NCBI GenBank assembly: GCA_947494645.1
Contig: CANLVO010000001.1
Span: forward strand, 2,232,001-2,296,000
DNA length: 64,000 bases
Reading direction: 5' to 3'
Source of the DNA: an uncultured Litoreibacter sp.
GTDB taxonomy: Bacteria > Pseudomonadota > Alphaproteobacteria > Rhodobacterales > Rhodobacteraceae
The notes beneath the pieces were generated by a model. It did no database searches, was not told the origin of the DNA, and worked only from the letters and a program-made list of their open reading frames with translations. The position numbers were made by a program, and so were the translations under genes. The first letter of the stretch is position 1. Each line of letters starts with the position of its first letter. Positions 42,531 to 50,946 of this stretch are shown here, one piece after another.

Positions 42531-45500
42531 TGCTGGCCCGGCTTTTGCTCATATGCACGCTGTTGATGCCTTTCGCCGCGCATGCGCAGGAAGACGACAA
42601 AAGCTATCTGACGCGACTGCTGGAAGACAGCCTTGGCGGCGACGGCCGGACGGTGCAGATCAACGGGTTTGCCGGGGCCTTTTCCAGTGAGGCAACGGTG
42701 GCGCAGATCACGTTTGCGGATGCAGACGGCATTTGGTTGACGCTGGAAGACGTGGTGCTGAATTGGAACCGCAGCGCGTTGCTGCGGGGGCGGATCGAGA
42801 TCGAAGAACTGTCCACCGCGCGGATCAGCCTGCCTCGCTTGCCCGTGGCAGAGGAGGATGCGTTGCCCCCGGCGGAAGCGCAGGGGTTTACCTTGCCGGA
42901 CCTGCCCGTCTCTGTGGACATCAACAAATTGGCGGCGTCGGAGATTGTTCTGGGCGCGCCCGTTTTGGGCCAAGACGCGCGGCTGCGGCTAGACGCTTCC
43001 GGCACTTTGGCGAACGGCGCGGGCAGCGTCGTGCTGAACGCGGAACGGATCGACGCGCAGCGCGGCGTGTTCGCTGTTGAGGCAGGTTTTGAGGGCGGCG
43101 ACGCGCCGGTAGCGCTGAGCGTGACCCTTGAAGAGGACCCTGGCGGCATTGTGGCGCAGCTTCTGGACCTGCCGGGGATGCCAAGCGTGGCGCTGGCCCT
43201 CACCGGCGCGGGGCCACTGAGCGACTTTACCACCGACATCCAACTGTCCACCGATGGTGCAGAGCGGCTGGCCGGCCAGATCACGTTGGGCGGTGATGGC
43301 GACGCAGAGGGGCGTCAGTTCTCTGCCGATATCGGCGGCGACGTGACGGCGCTGTTTGCGCCTCAGTACCGCGCTTTCTTTGGGGATGACTTGCAACTTG
43401 TAGTCTCGGGCGCGCAGGCCCCGAGCGGCGCTTTGACCCTCGATGACCTGAAGCTGGACACACAGGCTTTGCGGCTGAACGGTGCTGTGGCTTTGAACGC
43501 GGACAACTGGCCCGTGATGCTGGATCTGGACGGTGATCTGGGTACGGCTGACGGCACGCCGGTTCTGCTGCCCCTGCCCGGTGACGAGACCCGCGTGAAC
43601 AGCGCGACGCTGCGCGTGACCTATGACGAGGACAATGGCCGCGGCTGGACCGGCGCGTTCAATGCCGATGGGTTCACACGACCCGGTGTCGCGCTGGAGC
43701 AACTGGCGCTAGAGGCCGCAGGCGTTCTGGACGGCGAGGTCGGGACGATCGGGCAGGTGACGGCGGATGTTGCCATGAGCGTGGACGGCGTCGTCCTTGA
43801 TGATGCGGCTCTGGCAGAGGCCGTAGGCCCTGCACTTTCGGGCGAATTACGCATCGACTATGTCGAGGGGCAGCCGGTGGCGCTGACCGGGCTTGCGCTG
43901 AGCGGCGTGGATTACGGCCTGACGGGGGAGGCTGAGATTGGCGCTTTGGACGACGGGTTTGAGACGCTGTTCGACATTGTCTTGACCGCGCAGGACCTGT
44001 CGCGTTTTTCCGCGATCAGCGGGCAGGAGCTGCAGGGCGAGGCCGAGCTGGCGCTGGACGGACGCGCAGATTTGGGCGGCAGTTTTGACATTGATGTGGC
44101 GGGCGAGGTTGAGGGGGTCTCCACCGGGATTGCGCAGGCAGATGCTGTGCTGGCCGGGCGGACCACGCTGAAAATGCAGGCCGTGCGCGACATAGAGGGC
44201 ACCACGCTGCGCGGCCTTGATCTGCGCAACGCACAGCTGTCGCTGACCGGTGACGCGACGCTGGCCACGGACGCCTCGGACGTGACGTTCGACGCGCGGT
44301 TGAACGAGGCCGCGCTGGTTGCAGAACAGCTGGAAGGGCCGCTGAGTGTGGTGGGACGCGCCAGCCAGAACACGCGGGGCTGGTCTGTGGATGTGGACGC
44401 CGAGGGCCCGTTTGGCGCAAGCGCCGCTGTGGACGGTTTGGCCACCGGTCCCGATGCCGCGCTGAATTTCGTGCTGGCTCTGCCCGACATTAAACCGCTG
44501 GTGCCGCAATATAGCGGCGCGGCGCGGCTGGAAGGCACGGCCAAGCAATCGCCCGCAGGCTGGCTTTTGGACACCGATATTGACGGGCCCTACGGGCTGG
44601 CCGCCGCCGTCGAGGGGCGCGTGACTGGCGACGCGGCCCCAGACGTGCGCTTTGACGCGCGGCTGCCTGATATTAGCCCCTTCGCGCCGCAATTCACCGG
44701 TCCCGTGCGGGTTGCAGGTACCGCGCAAATGACCGATGCCGGCATCGTGGTCGAGACCGAAGCGCAAGGCCCGTACGGGATGGAGGCCACTGTGGAGGGC
44801 CGGGTGACGGGCGAGAGCGCGCCGGATCTACGCTTTGCCGCGCGATTGCCCAATGTCCAGCCGCTTGCGCCGCAATTCAACGGACCGCTGAACGTCACCG
44901 GCACCGCGCAGATGCAGGGCGAAAGCCTCGTGGTCGACACCCAGGCGGATGGCCCCTACGGGCTGGACGCGGAGGTGCGCGGCGCAGTCACCGGCCCTGC
45001 CCCGGCGGTCGACTTTGCCGTGAGATTGCCGAATGTCGCGCCACTTGTACCGCAGTTTGCCGGGCCGCTTTCTGTCAACGGCAGCGCCAGACAAGAGAGC
45101 GCGGGCTGGTTCATCGACACTGCCTTGCAGGGCCCCGCCGGGGCGTCGGCGGATGTCACGGGGCGGGTCGGCACGGACGGGCAATTGTCGCTGTCCGCGG
45201 CAGGCGACCTGCCACTTGCGCTGGCCAACCCGTTCATTGAGCCACGCAGCCTGCAAGGTCAGGCACGATTTGATCTGAGGGTGGACGGACCTGCGGCCTT
45301 AAGCTCGGTGTCCGGACGGGTAACTGCCTCCGATGGGCGTTTGTCAGCCCCGAATTTCCGGATCGCCCTGACCGGCATCAACGCCGATGTGGCGCTGAAC
45401 TCAGGGCGTGCGCAGGTGGATTTGAGCGGTGATGTCTCCTCTGGTGGGCGGGTAAGCCTGCGCGGCCCTGTGACGCTGACGGGCGCTATGCCCGCGCAGC

Positions 45501-46477
45501 TTGATCTTGCATTGACCCAGGTGCAGGTCGTGGACCCCGCGCTTTACCGCACGGTTCTGGACGGGGCGCTCAGCATCAATGGCCCGTTGCAGGGCGGCGC
45601 CCGCATCGCAGGGCGGATCAATGTGGGCGAGACGCAAGTGACTGTGCCGTCGACGGGCCTCGGCGGCTTTACCATCGTCCCCGAAATCACCCATCTGGGT
45701 GCGTCGAACGCAGTACGTGTGACACAAAACAAGGCCGGGCTGATCAAGGACAAAGCGGCGGAGGCAGATGGCAGCGGACCGGTCTATCCGCTTGATATCG
45801 CCATCGCGGCGCCTGCGCGAATTTTCGTCCGTGGGCGCGGTCTGGACGCCGAACTTGGCGGGCAACTGCGGTTGACCGGAACCACCGCCAACATCATTTC
45901 CGCCGGGCGGTTCGAGCTGATCCGGGGGCGTTTGGACATTCTCGAGAAACGGTTCACTCTGGATGAGGGCAGTATCCAATTGCAGGGCAATTTCGACCCG
46001 TTCCTGCGGTTTGTGGCCACAACCCGCACCGCCGCAGGCACCGCGAGCGTGATCATCGAGGGCGCGGCATCCGAGCCGGAGGTGCGCTTTGAATCAAGCC
46101 CGGAGGCCCCGCAGGACGAGGTGTTGGCGCAAATCTTCTTTGGCCGTGACGTGTCGCAATTGTCGGCCTTCCAGGCGTTGCAACTGGCCAATGCGGTGGC
46201 CACTTTGGCAGGCGGCGGCGATGGGGGCATCGTGTCACAGCTGCGCCGCAGCTTTGATCTGGATGATCTGGACGTGACCACCGACGAGGATGGCAACACA
46301 GCGTTGCGGGTCGGCAAATACATCTCCGACAATGTCTATACCGATGTCGAGCTGGGCGGCGAGGACGGGGCGGAGGTGTCGCTCAACATTGATCTGACGC
46401 CGAACCTGACCGCACGGGGCAGCGCCAACTCTGTCGGAGAGACCTCGCTGGGCGTGTTCTTCGAAAAAGACTACTGA
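42530..46477 (+). CDS. tamB: Translocation and assembly module subunit TamB
   Basis: 1315 residues. N-terminal signal/anchor (MLARLLLICTLLMPFAAHAQ), a very long beta-helical body and the C-terminal DUF490/TamB domain (IIVEGAASEPEVRF-like, DEVLAQIFFGRDVSQLSA, NVYTDVELGG). It spans the periplasm and works with TamA, now also linked to lipid transport. Residues about 590-890 contain five tandem 61-residue repeats (unit start near 44297, 44480, 44663, 44846, 45026) with a shared phrase such as RLPNVQPLAPQFNGPLNVTG. Confidence 0.95.
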   Translation: MLARLLLICTLLMPFAAHAQEDDKSYLTRLLEDSLGGDGRTVQINGFAGAFSSEATVAQITFADADGIWLTLEDVVLNWNRSALLRGRIEIEELSTARISLPRLPVAEEDALPPAEAQGFTLPDLPVSVDINKLAASEIVLGAPVLGQDARLRLDASGTLANGAGSVVLNAERIDAQRGVFAVEAGFEGGDAPVALSVTLEEDPGGIVAQLLDLPGMPSVALALTGAGPLSDFTTDIQLSTDGAERLAGQITLGGDGDAEGRQFSADIGGDVTALFAPQYRAFFGDDLQLVVSGAQAPSGALTLDDLKLDTQALRLNGAVALNADNWPVMLDLDGDLGTADGTPVLLPLPGDETRVNSATLRVTYDEDNGRGWTGAFNADGFTRPGVALEQLALEAAGVLDGEVGTIGQVTADVAMSVDGVVLDDAALAEAVGPALSGELRIDYVEGQPVALTGLALSGVDYGLTGEAEIGALDDGFETLFDIVLTAQDLSRFSAISGQELQGEAELALDGRADLGGSFDIDVAGEVEGVSTGIAQADAVLAGRTTLKMQAVRDIEGTTLRGLDLRNAQLSLTGDATLATDASDVTFDARLNEAALVAEQLEGPLSVVGRASQNTRGWSVDVDAEGPFGASAAVDGLATGPDAALNFVLALPDIKPLVPQYSGAARLEGTAKQSPAGWLLDTDIDGPYGLAAAVEGRVTGDAAPDVRFDARLPDISPFAPQFTGPVRVAGTAQMTDAGIVVETEAQGPYGMEATVEGRVTGESAPDLRFAARLPNVQPLAPQFNGPLNVTGTAQMQGESLVVDTQADGPYGLDAEVRGAVTGPAPAVDFAVRLPNVAPLVPQFAGPLSVNGSARQESAGWFIDTALQGPAGASADVTGRVGTDGQLSLSAAGDLPLALANPFIEPRSLQGQARFDLRVDGPAALSSVSGRVTASDGRLSAPNFRIALTGINADVALNSGRAQVDLSGDVSSGGRVSLRGPVTLTGAMPAQLDLALTQVQVVDPALYRTVLDGALSINGPLQGGARIAGRINVGETQVTVPSTGLGGFTIVPEITHLGASNAVRVTQNKAGLIKDKAAEADGSGPVYPLDIAIAAPARIFVRGRGLDAELGGQLRLTGTTANIISAGRFELIRGRLDILEKRFTLDEGSIQLQGNFDPFLRFVATTRTAAGTASVIIEGAASEPEVRFESSPEAPQDEVLAQIFFGRDVSQLSAFQALQLANAVATLAGGGDGGIVSQLRRSFDLDDLDVTTDEDGNTALRVGKYISDNVYTDVELGGEDGAEVSLNIDLTPNLTARGSANSVGETSLGVFFEKDY

Positions 46478-46516
46478 CGCTTTTGCTCTTTTCCTGAGCG
46501 GTTTCTCAATGTATCG

Positions 46517-46534
46517 ATTAATGTATACATTAAT
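46517..46534. promoter_or_regulatory. Perfect 18-bp palindrome ATTAATGTATACATTAAT
   Basis: Lies 18 bp before the dehydrogenase start. It has the TGTATACA core typical of FadR/FCD-type GntR operators, and a related half (AATGTAT) is repeated 13 bp upstream. The GntR regulator encoded two genes downstream is the likely ligand. Confidence 0.7.
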
Positions 46535-46551
46535 CTGAGAAGGCTTCCTCC

Positions 46552-47640
46552 ATGGCGCACATATTCGACATTGCCGTTTTCGAAGGCGACGGCATCGGGC
46601 CGGAAATCACCGCCCCCACCGTCGCACTGTTGAACGCGGTGGCCGCCAAGTCCGGTGCTTATACGCTGGCCTTTCAAAGCCACCCCGCCGGGGCTGCGCA
46701 TTATGCCAAAACAGGCGACAGCCTGCCTGAGGCCTCCTTGAAAGCCGCCGAAGTTGCAGACGCAATCTTGCTGTCGGCCATGGGCCTGCCGGATGTCCGC
46801 TACGGCGATGGCACCGAGATATCGCCCCAAATCGACTTACGCAAAGCCTTCAAGCTGTTTGCCGGCGTGCGTCCCGTACGGGTGGCCCCGGGCGGGTTGA
46901 CCCCGCTGAAACTGCCCGAAGGCAAAGGCATCGACTTCGTGCTGATCCGCGAAAGCACCGAGGGGCTGTTCCACACCCAAGGCACCGGCGAAGTCACCGA
47001 CACGGAGGCCCGCGAAACGCTGCTGATCACCCGCTCCGTGTGTGAAAAGCTTTTTGCCTTTGCCTTCAACATGGCCCATGACCGCAAAGCGCAGGGCCGC
47101 GGCCCGGGCCGGGTCACCTGCGTCGACAAGGCTAACGTGTTCCGCGCCTTCGCCTTCTTCCGCCAGCTATTTGACGAAGAAGCCGCCAAACACCCTGAGA
47201 TCGCCGCCGACCACGCCTATGTTGACGCAACCGCGCTTTGGATGGTTCAAAAGCCGTGGGAGTTTGACGTGATGGTGACCGAAAACATGTTTGGCGACAT
47301 TCTCAGCGATCTGGGCGCGGGGCTGATGGGCGGTCTCGGGCTGGCCCCGTCGGCCGATATCGGACTTGAGCAGGCGGTGTTTCAACCCTGCCACGGATCA
47401 GCCCCGGATATCGCGGGCCAAGGCCGCGCCAACCCGTTTGCGATGATCCTGTCGGGCGCAATGATGCTGGACTGGCTGGGGTTGAAACACGACATCCCGG
47501 CCATGTGCGAAGACGCCGCAAAGCTGCGGGAGGCAGTGGAGCACCAAGTCGCCACCCGCGCCGATGTGACAGCGGATCTGGGCGGCAGCGCCTCCACCGC
47601 GCGGGCAGCGCAGGCCGTGCAAAGGGCGCTTGGATGCTGA
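46552..47640 (+). CDS. Isopropylmalate/isocitrate dehydrogenase-family enzyme
   Basis: 362 residues of the beta-decarboxylating dehydrogenase family: [38 protein letters not shown], catalytic VDKANVFR, metal site [12 protein letters not shown] and NAD loop [12 protein letters not shown]. LeuB itself is usually elsewhere; with a Gfo/Idh enzyme and an FCD regulator in the same operon, a catabolic role on tartrate, malate-like or sugar acids is more likely. The substrate is not settled by sequence alone. Confidence 0.85.
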   Translation: MAHIFDIAVFEGDGIGPEITAPTVALLNAVAAKSGAYTLAFQSHPAGAAHYAKTGDSLPEASLKAAEVADAILLSAMGLPDVRYGDGTEISPQIDLRKAFKLFAGVRPVRVAPGGLTPLKLPEGKGIDFVLIRESTEGLFHTQGTGEVTDTEARETLLITRSVCEKLFAFAFNMAHDRKAQGRGPGRVTCVDKANVFRAFAFFRQLFDEEAAKHPEIAADHAYVDATALWMVQKPWEFDVMVTENMFGDILSDLGAGLMGGLGLAPSADIGLEQAVFQPCHGSAPDIAGQGRANPFAMILSGAMMLDWLGLKHDIPAMCEDAAKLREAVEHQVATRADVTADLGGSASTARAAQAVQRALGC

Positions 47641-48644
47641 CCGTCGCCTGCATTGGAGCCGGGTATTTCAGCCGGTTTCATTTCGACGCCTGGCAGCGGA
47701 TTGATGGGGTTGCAATCGTCGGGCTCACCAATCGCGACCGCGCCAAGGCGGAGGCCACCAGCCTGCCCGTCTATGACAGCGCCGCGCAAATGCTGGCGGA
47801 GGCCAAGCCAGATATCCTCGACATCATAACCCCGCCAGAAGGTCACGCAGATGCCATCCGGTTGGGCCTACGGCATGACCTCAAGGCGATCATCTGCCAA
47901 AAGCCGTTCTGCACCTCCCTGCAGGAGGCAGAAGAGATGACAGCACTGGCACAAAAGGCCGGTATACCGCTGATCATCCACGAAAATATCCGGTTTCAAC
48001 CCTGGTACCGCCTGATCCGCGACCGCATCAAGGCTGGCGATATCGGCACGCCCCTGCAGGCCCGGTTTCAGCTGCGCCCCGGCGACGGTCAGGGGTCGCG
48101 TGCCTATCTTGACCGTCAGCCATACTTTCAGCAGATGCCGCGTTTCCTGATCCACGAGACCGGCGTGCATTGGATTGACACGTTCCGGTTTCTCTTTGGC
48201 GACCCGGTGGCGGTCTATGCCGATCTGAGGCGCGTCAACGAGGCCATCGTGGGCGAGGATGCAGGCTTTTTCGCGCTGGATCACGCGGGCGGGACGCGCA
48301 GCATGTTTGACGGCAATCGCTGTCTGGATCACGCCGCCACCAACACCCGGTGCACCATGGGCGAAGGGGTGTTCGAGGGCACGGAGGCGACGCTCAATCT
48401 GTGGGGCGACGGCTCGGTCACACGGCGGGCTTTCGGGGCGCTTGAGACCGTTCAAATTCTGCCGCCCGACACCAACGAAAATTTCGGTGGCGACTGCACT
48501 TACCACCTCTGCGCCCATGTCGCCACGGCGCTGCAAAGCGGCGGCGCATTCGAAAACCTTGCCCAAGACTATCTGCAGGTTCTGCGCGTTGAAGACGCGA
48601 TCTACCGCTCGGCGGCCACGGGCGTAAAACTCCAGCTGACATGA
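47634..48644 (+). CDS. Gfo/Idh/MocA family oxidoreductase
   Basis: 336 residues from ATG 47634, overlapping the previous stop. N-terminal Rossmann CIGAGYFSRFH, the family motif QKPFC (EKP-like, here C-Q-K-P) and the C-terminal alpha/beta domain with HETGVHWIDTFRFLFG (the catalytic-His region). Members oxidise or epimerise sugars, inositol or sugar acids with NAD(P). It is translationally coupled with its neighbours. Confidence 0.88.
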   Translation: MLTVACIGAGYFSRFHFDAWQRIDGVAIVGLTNRDRAKAEATSLPVYDSAAQMLAEAKPDILDIITPPEGHADAIRLGLRHDLKAIICQKPFCTSLQEAEEMTALAQKAGIPLIIHENIRFQPWYRLIRDRIKAGDIGTPLQARFQLRPGDGQGSRAYLDRQPYFQQMPRFLIHETGVHWIDTFRFLFGDPVAVYADLRRVNEAIVGEDAGFFALDHAGGTRSMFDGNRCLDHAATNTRCTMGEGVFEGTEATLNLWGDGSVTRRAFGALETVQILPPDTNENFGGDCTYHLCAHVATALQSGGAFENLAQDYLQVLRVEDAIYRSAATGVKLQLT

Positions 48645-49303
48645 CCAAGCTGTCCAACACCGCGCTGGCCGTCGACCGTCTGAGGCATCTCGTCTTCACT
48701 GGCGCTTTGGCGGCAGGCTCCGACCATCTCGAAGGCGAGCTGGCCGCACAGCTGGGCCTGTCACGGACCCCGGTGCGGGAGGCGCTTTTGGTTCTGGAAA
48801 GCCAGGGTCTGGTCGAGGTCCGCCCCCGCAAAGGCGTCCGGATCACGCCCGTCTCGCCCAAAGACATGGCAGAGATTTACGACGTGCTTACCGAGCTTGA
48901 AAGCCTCGCCGCCCGCCGCGCAGCGGAGGCGGGGTATGACGACGCGGCGCTCGAAATACTGGCTGAAACCATTGACGCGATGGACCGCGCGTTGCGCGAA
49001 GACGACCGCCACGCTTGGGCAAAGGCCGACGATCAGTTTCATACCGAGCTGGTCCGGCTGGGCCAAAACGCCCGCATTGAGGCGATAGTCCAACTGATGG
49101 CCGATCAAGTGCGACGCGCCCGTCTGGTCACGCTCTATATGCGGCCCGCCCCCGTGCAATCAAATGACGACCACCGCCAGGTGCTGCGGGCCATTGCATC
49201 AGGCGCGCCGGACAAGGCCGCAATGCTCCATCGCGCCCATCGCGAAGCGGCCAAAGCCACGCTGATCTCGCTTCTGGAAACCCACCATCTCAACCATCTC
49301 TGA
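48641..49303 (+). CDS. GntR family transcriptional regulator, FadR/FCD subfamily
   Basis: 220 residues. N-terminal winged helix (AQLGLSRTPVREALLVLESQ) and C-terminal FCD domain with the metal/ligand His pattern (DDQFHTELVRLGQN, VQSNDDHRQVLRAI, ending HREAAKATLISLLETHH). It overlaps the oxidoreductase gene by four bases (ATGA). Predicted to bind the 18-bp palindrome in front of the operon and respond to its substrate. Confidence 0.92.
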   Translation: MTKLSNTALAVDRLRHLVFTGALAAGSDHLEGELAAQLGLSRTPVREALLVLESQGLVEVRPRKGVRITPVSPKDMAEIYDVLTELESLAARRAAEAGYDDAALEILAETIDAMDRALREDDRHAWAKADDQFHTELVRLGQNARIEAIVQLMADQVRRARLVTLYMRPAPVQSNDDHRQVLRAIASGAPDKAAMLHRAHREAAKATLISLLETHHLNHL

Positions 49304-49348
49304 CGGCCCCTGCTTCCATTTGGTTCCAAATACTCTGGGAGGGGGTCT

Positions 49349-49371
49349 GGGGGAGGGCGAAGCCTTCCCCC
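49349..49371. terminator. GC hairpin between convergent gntR and mttB-like genes
   Basis: gggggagggc / gccttccccc, loop gaa, one G-T wobble. It sits in a 104-bp gap with CCAAATACTC and GGGGGTCTGGGGGAG, the same style of dispersed Rhodobacterales repeat as after ureC. Confidence 0.55.
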
Positions 49372-49407
49372 GGCGGATCGCCGACAAAGTCGGCGAAAGC
49401 CTCACGC

Positions 49408-50946
49408 CTAACTCTCTGGAAACGCGCCGCCCGCCTCCGTGCGCCCTCGGATATAGTCCTGCAGCCCGGCCGTTTTCTCCGCGTCGATGCCCGGTCGCAT
49501 GTCAGCGGCCAGAATGTCTTTCCAGACCTGCGTCGCCCGCGTGCTGGCGTCTTGTGCGCCGCGCTCCTCCCATGTGCCGAAATTGGCATAATCATGCACG
49601 ATGGGCTGGTAAAACTCGGTGTCGTAGCGGGCCATGGTCTGGGTGGATGCAAAGAAATGTCCGCTGGGGTCGACCTCGCTCAGGGCGGTCTCAAACCCGA
49701 TCTCGTCCACGCCCGCCTGCGCCCCCGCGCACAGCTCAGCCACCATGTTCAGCACCTCCGCATCGGTGATCAGTTTCTCGTAGGACACCGACAAACCACC
49801 CTCCAGCCAGCCGGCTGAATGGATGACCACGGTGGCCCCGGCCATCAGGCACCCCCAAAGGCCCATCTGGTTCTCATTGGCCGCCTGCACGTCGTTGAGA
49901 TTGGACGCAGACCCCGCCGCAGAGCGCCAGGGCAGCTCGGTGAACCGCGCCAACTGGCCTGCGGCCAGCGAGGCCTGAAAATGCGAAGGCGTGCCAAAGG
50001 CGGGGGCGCCGGATTTCATGTCCACGTTGGAGGTAAACGTGCCGTAGCACACGGGCGCGCCGGGGCGGGCCAGCTGGGTCAGGGTGATCGCAGCCAGCGC
50101 CTCGGCATGGCTCAAGGTTATCGCGCCCGCCACGGTGATCGGCGCCATCGCGCCCATCAGAGTGAAGGGCGTGACAATCGACACCTGCCCGGCGCGGGCA
50201 AAGTCAATCAGGCCTTGCGCCATCGGAATATCCAGCGTGCGCGGGCTGTTGGTGTTGATGATCGTGTAGCTATGCGGCTCCGCTTCGAACTCTGCATCCG
50301 ACAGCCCGCGAAAATCGCGCAACATCTCAAAGCTCTCTTCCACCTGCGGCGTCCCGCGCGAGAAGATGAAAGGCAGTTTGTCCGACAATGTCAGCTGCGC
50401 CTCCATGGTGAAGTAATGGCGCAGGTTGGTGACGATGTCTTGCGGCTCGATCAGCGGCGGCATCATCTGGAACACGTCAAAGTGCTGTGTCAGCTGGATC
50501 AGCTCGCGAAAATCGCGCCCAGAGCCGGGCCTGCGGCCACGTTCCAGATCAGTGGCATGTGGCGCCCCTGCCCCGGGTTGAAACACCAGACTGCCCAGCT
50601 CCAGAACCACGTCGCGGTCGCGTGCGCCTGCACGACACAGGATGGATTTGGGGGCTGTCTGCAACGCAGCCACCACCATCTCGCGACCGATGAAAACCAT
50701 CTCGCCATCAACCTTTGCGCCGCCTTGTTTGAACAGCGCCCGCGCCTCAGGCAGCAGGGTTTTGACGCCAAGCTCTTCCAGCGTGCGCAGAGCCGTGTCG
50801 TGCATATTCGCAATCTGATCAGCAGAGAACACGTCCATCGGCGGGAACGGGTTTTTCAGCTGCCGGTAATTGACCTCGCGTTGTACGGGCGCGGCCTTGG
50901 CCTCTGCCCTGCCGCGCCTGCGGGTTTTGCGAGGCCCGTCGCTCAC
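49408..50946 (-). CDS. Trimethylamine methyltransferase (MttB) family protein, non-pyrrolysine type
   Basis: 512 residues, MttB superfamily: GVKTLLPEARALFKQGGAKV, FVFSRGTP-like (IFSRGTPQVEESFEML), PFTLMGAMAPITVAGAITLS, and LPWRSAAGSASNLNDVQAANE near the barrel end. There is no in-frame TAG, so it lacks pyrrolysine, as do the MtgB glycine-betaine methyltransferases. Such enzymes move a methyl group from a quaternary amine to a corrinoid protein; none is encoded nearby. It overlaps the dimethylglycine-dehydrogenase-like gene by four bases, so it acts in methylated-amine use. Basic Arg-rich N-terminus (about residues 1-20). Confidence 0.88.
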   Translation of the reverse strand: MSDGPRKTRRRGRAEAKAAPVQREVNYRQLKNPFPPMDVFSADQIANMHDTALRTLEELGVKTLLPEARALFKQGGAKVDGEMVFIGREMVVAALQTAPKSILCRAGARDRDVVLELGSLVFQPGAGAPHATDLERGRRPGSGRDFRELIQLTQHFDVFQMMPPLIEPQDIVTNLRHYFTMEAQLTLSDKLPFIFSRGTPQVEESFEMLRDFRGLSDAEFEAEPHSYTIINTNSPRTLDIPMAQGLIDFARAGQVSIVTPFTLMGAMAPITVAGAITLSHAEALAAITLTQLARPGAPVCYGTFTSNVDMKSGAPAFGTPSHFQASLAAGQLARFTELPWRSAAGSASNLNDVQAANENQMGLWGCLMAGATVVIHSAGWLEGGLSVSYEKLITDAEVLNMVAELCAGAQAGVDEIGFETALSEVDPSGHFFASTQTMARYDTEFYQPIVHDYANFGTWEERGAQDASTRATQVWKDILAADMRPGIDAEKTAGLQDYIRGRTEAGGAFPES

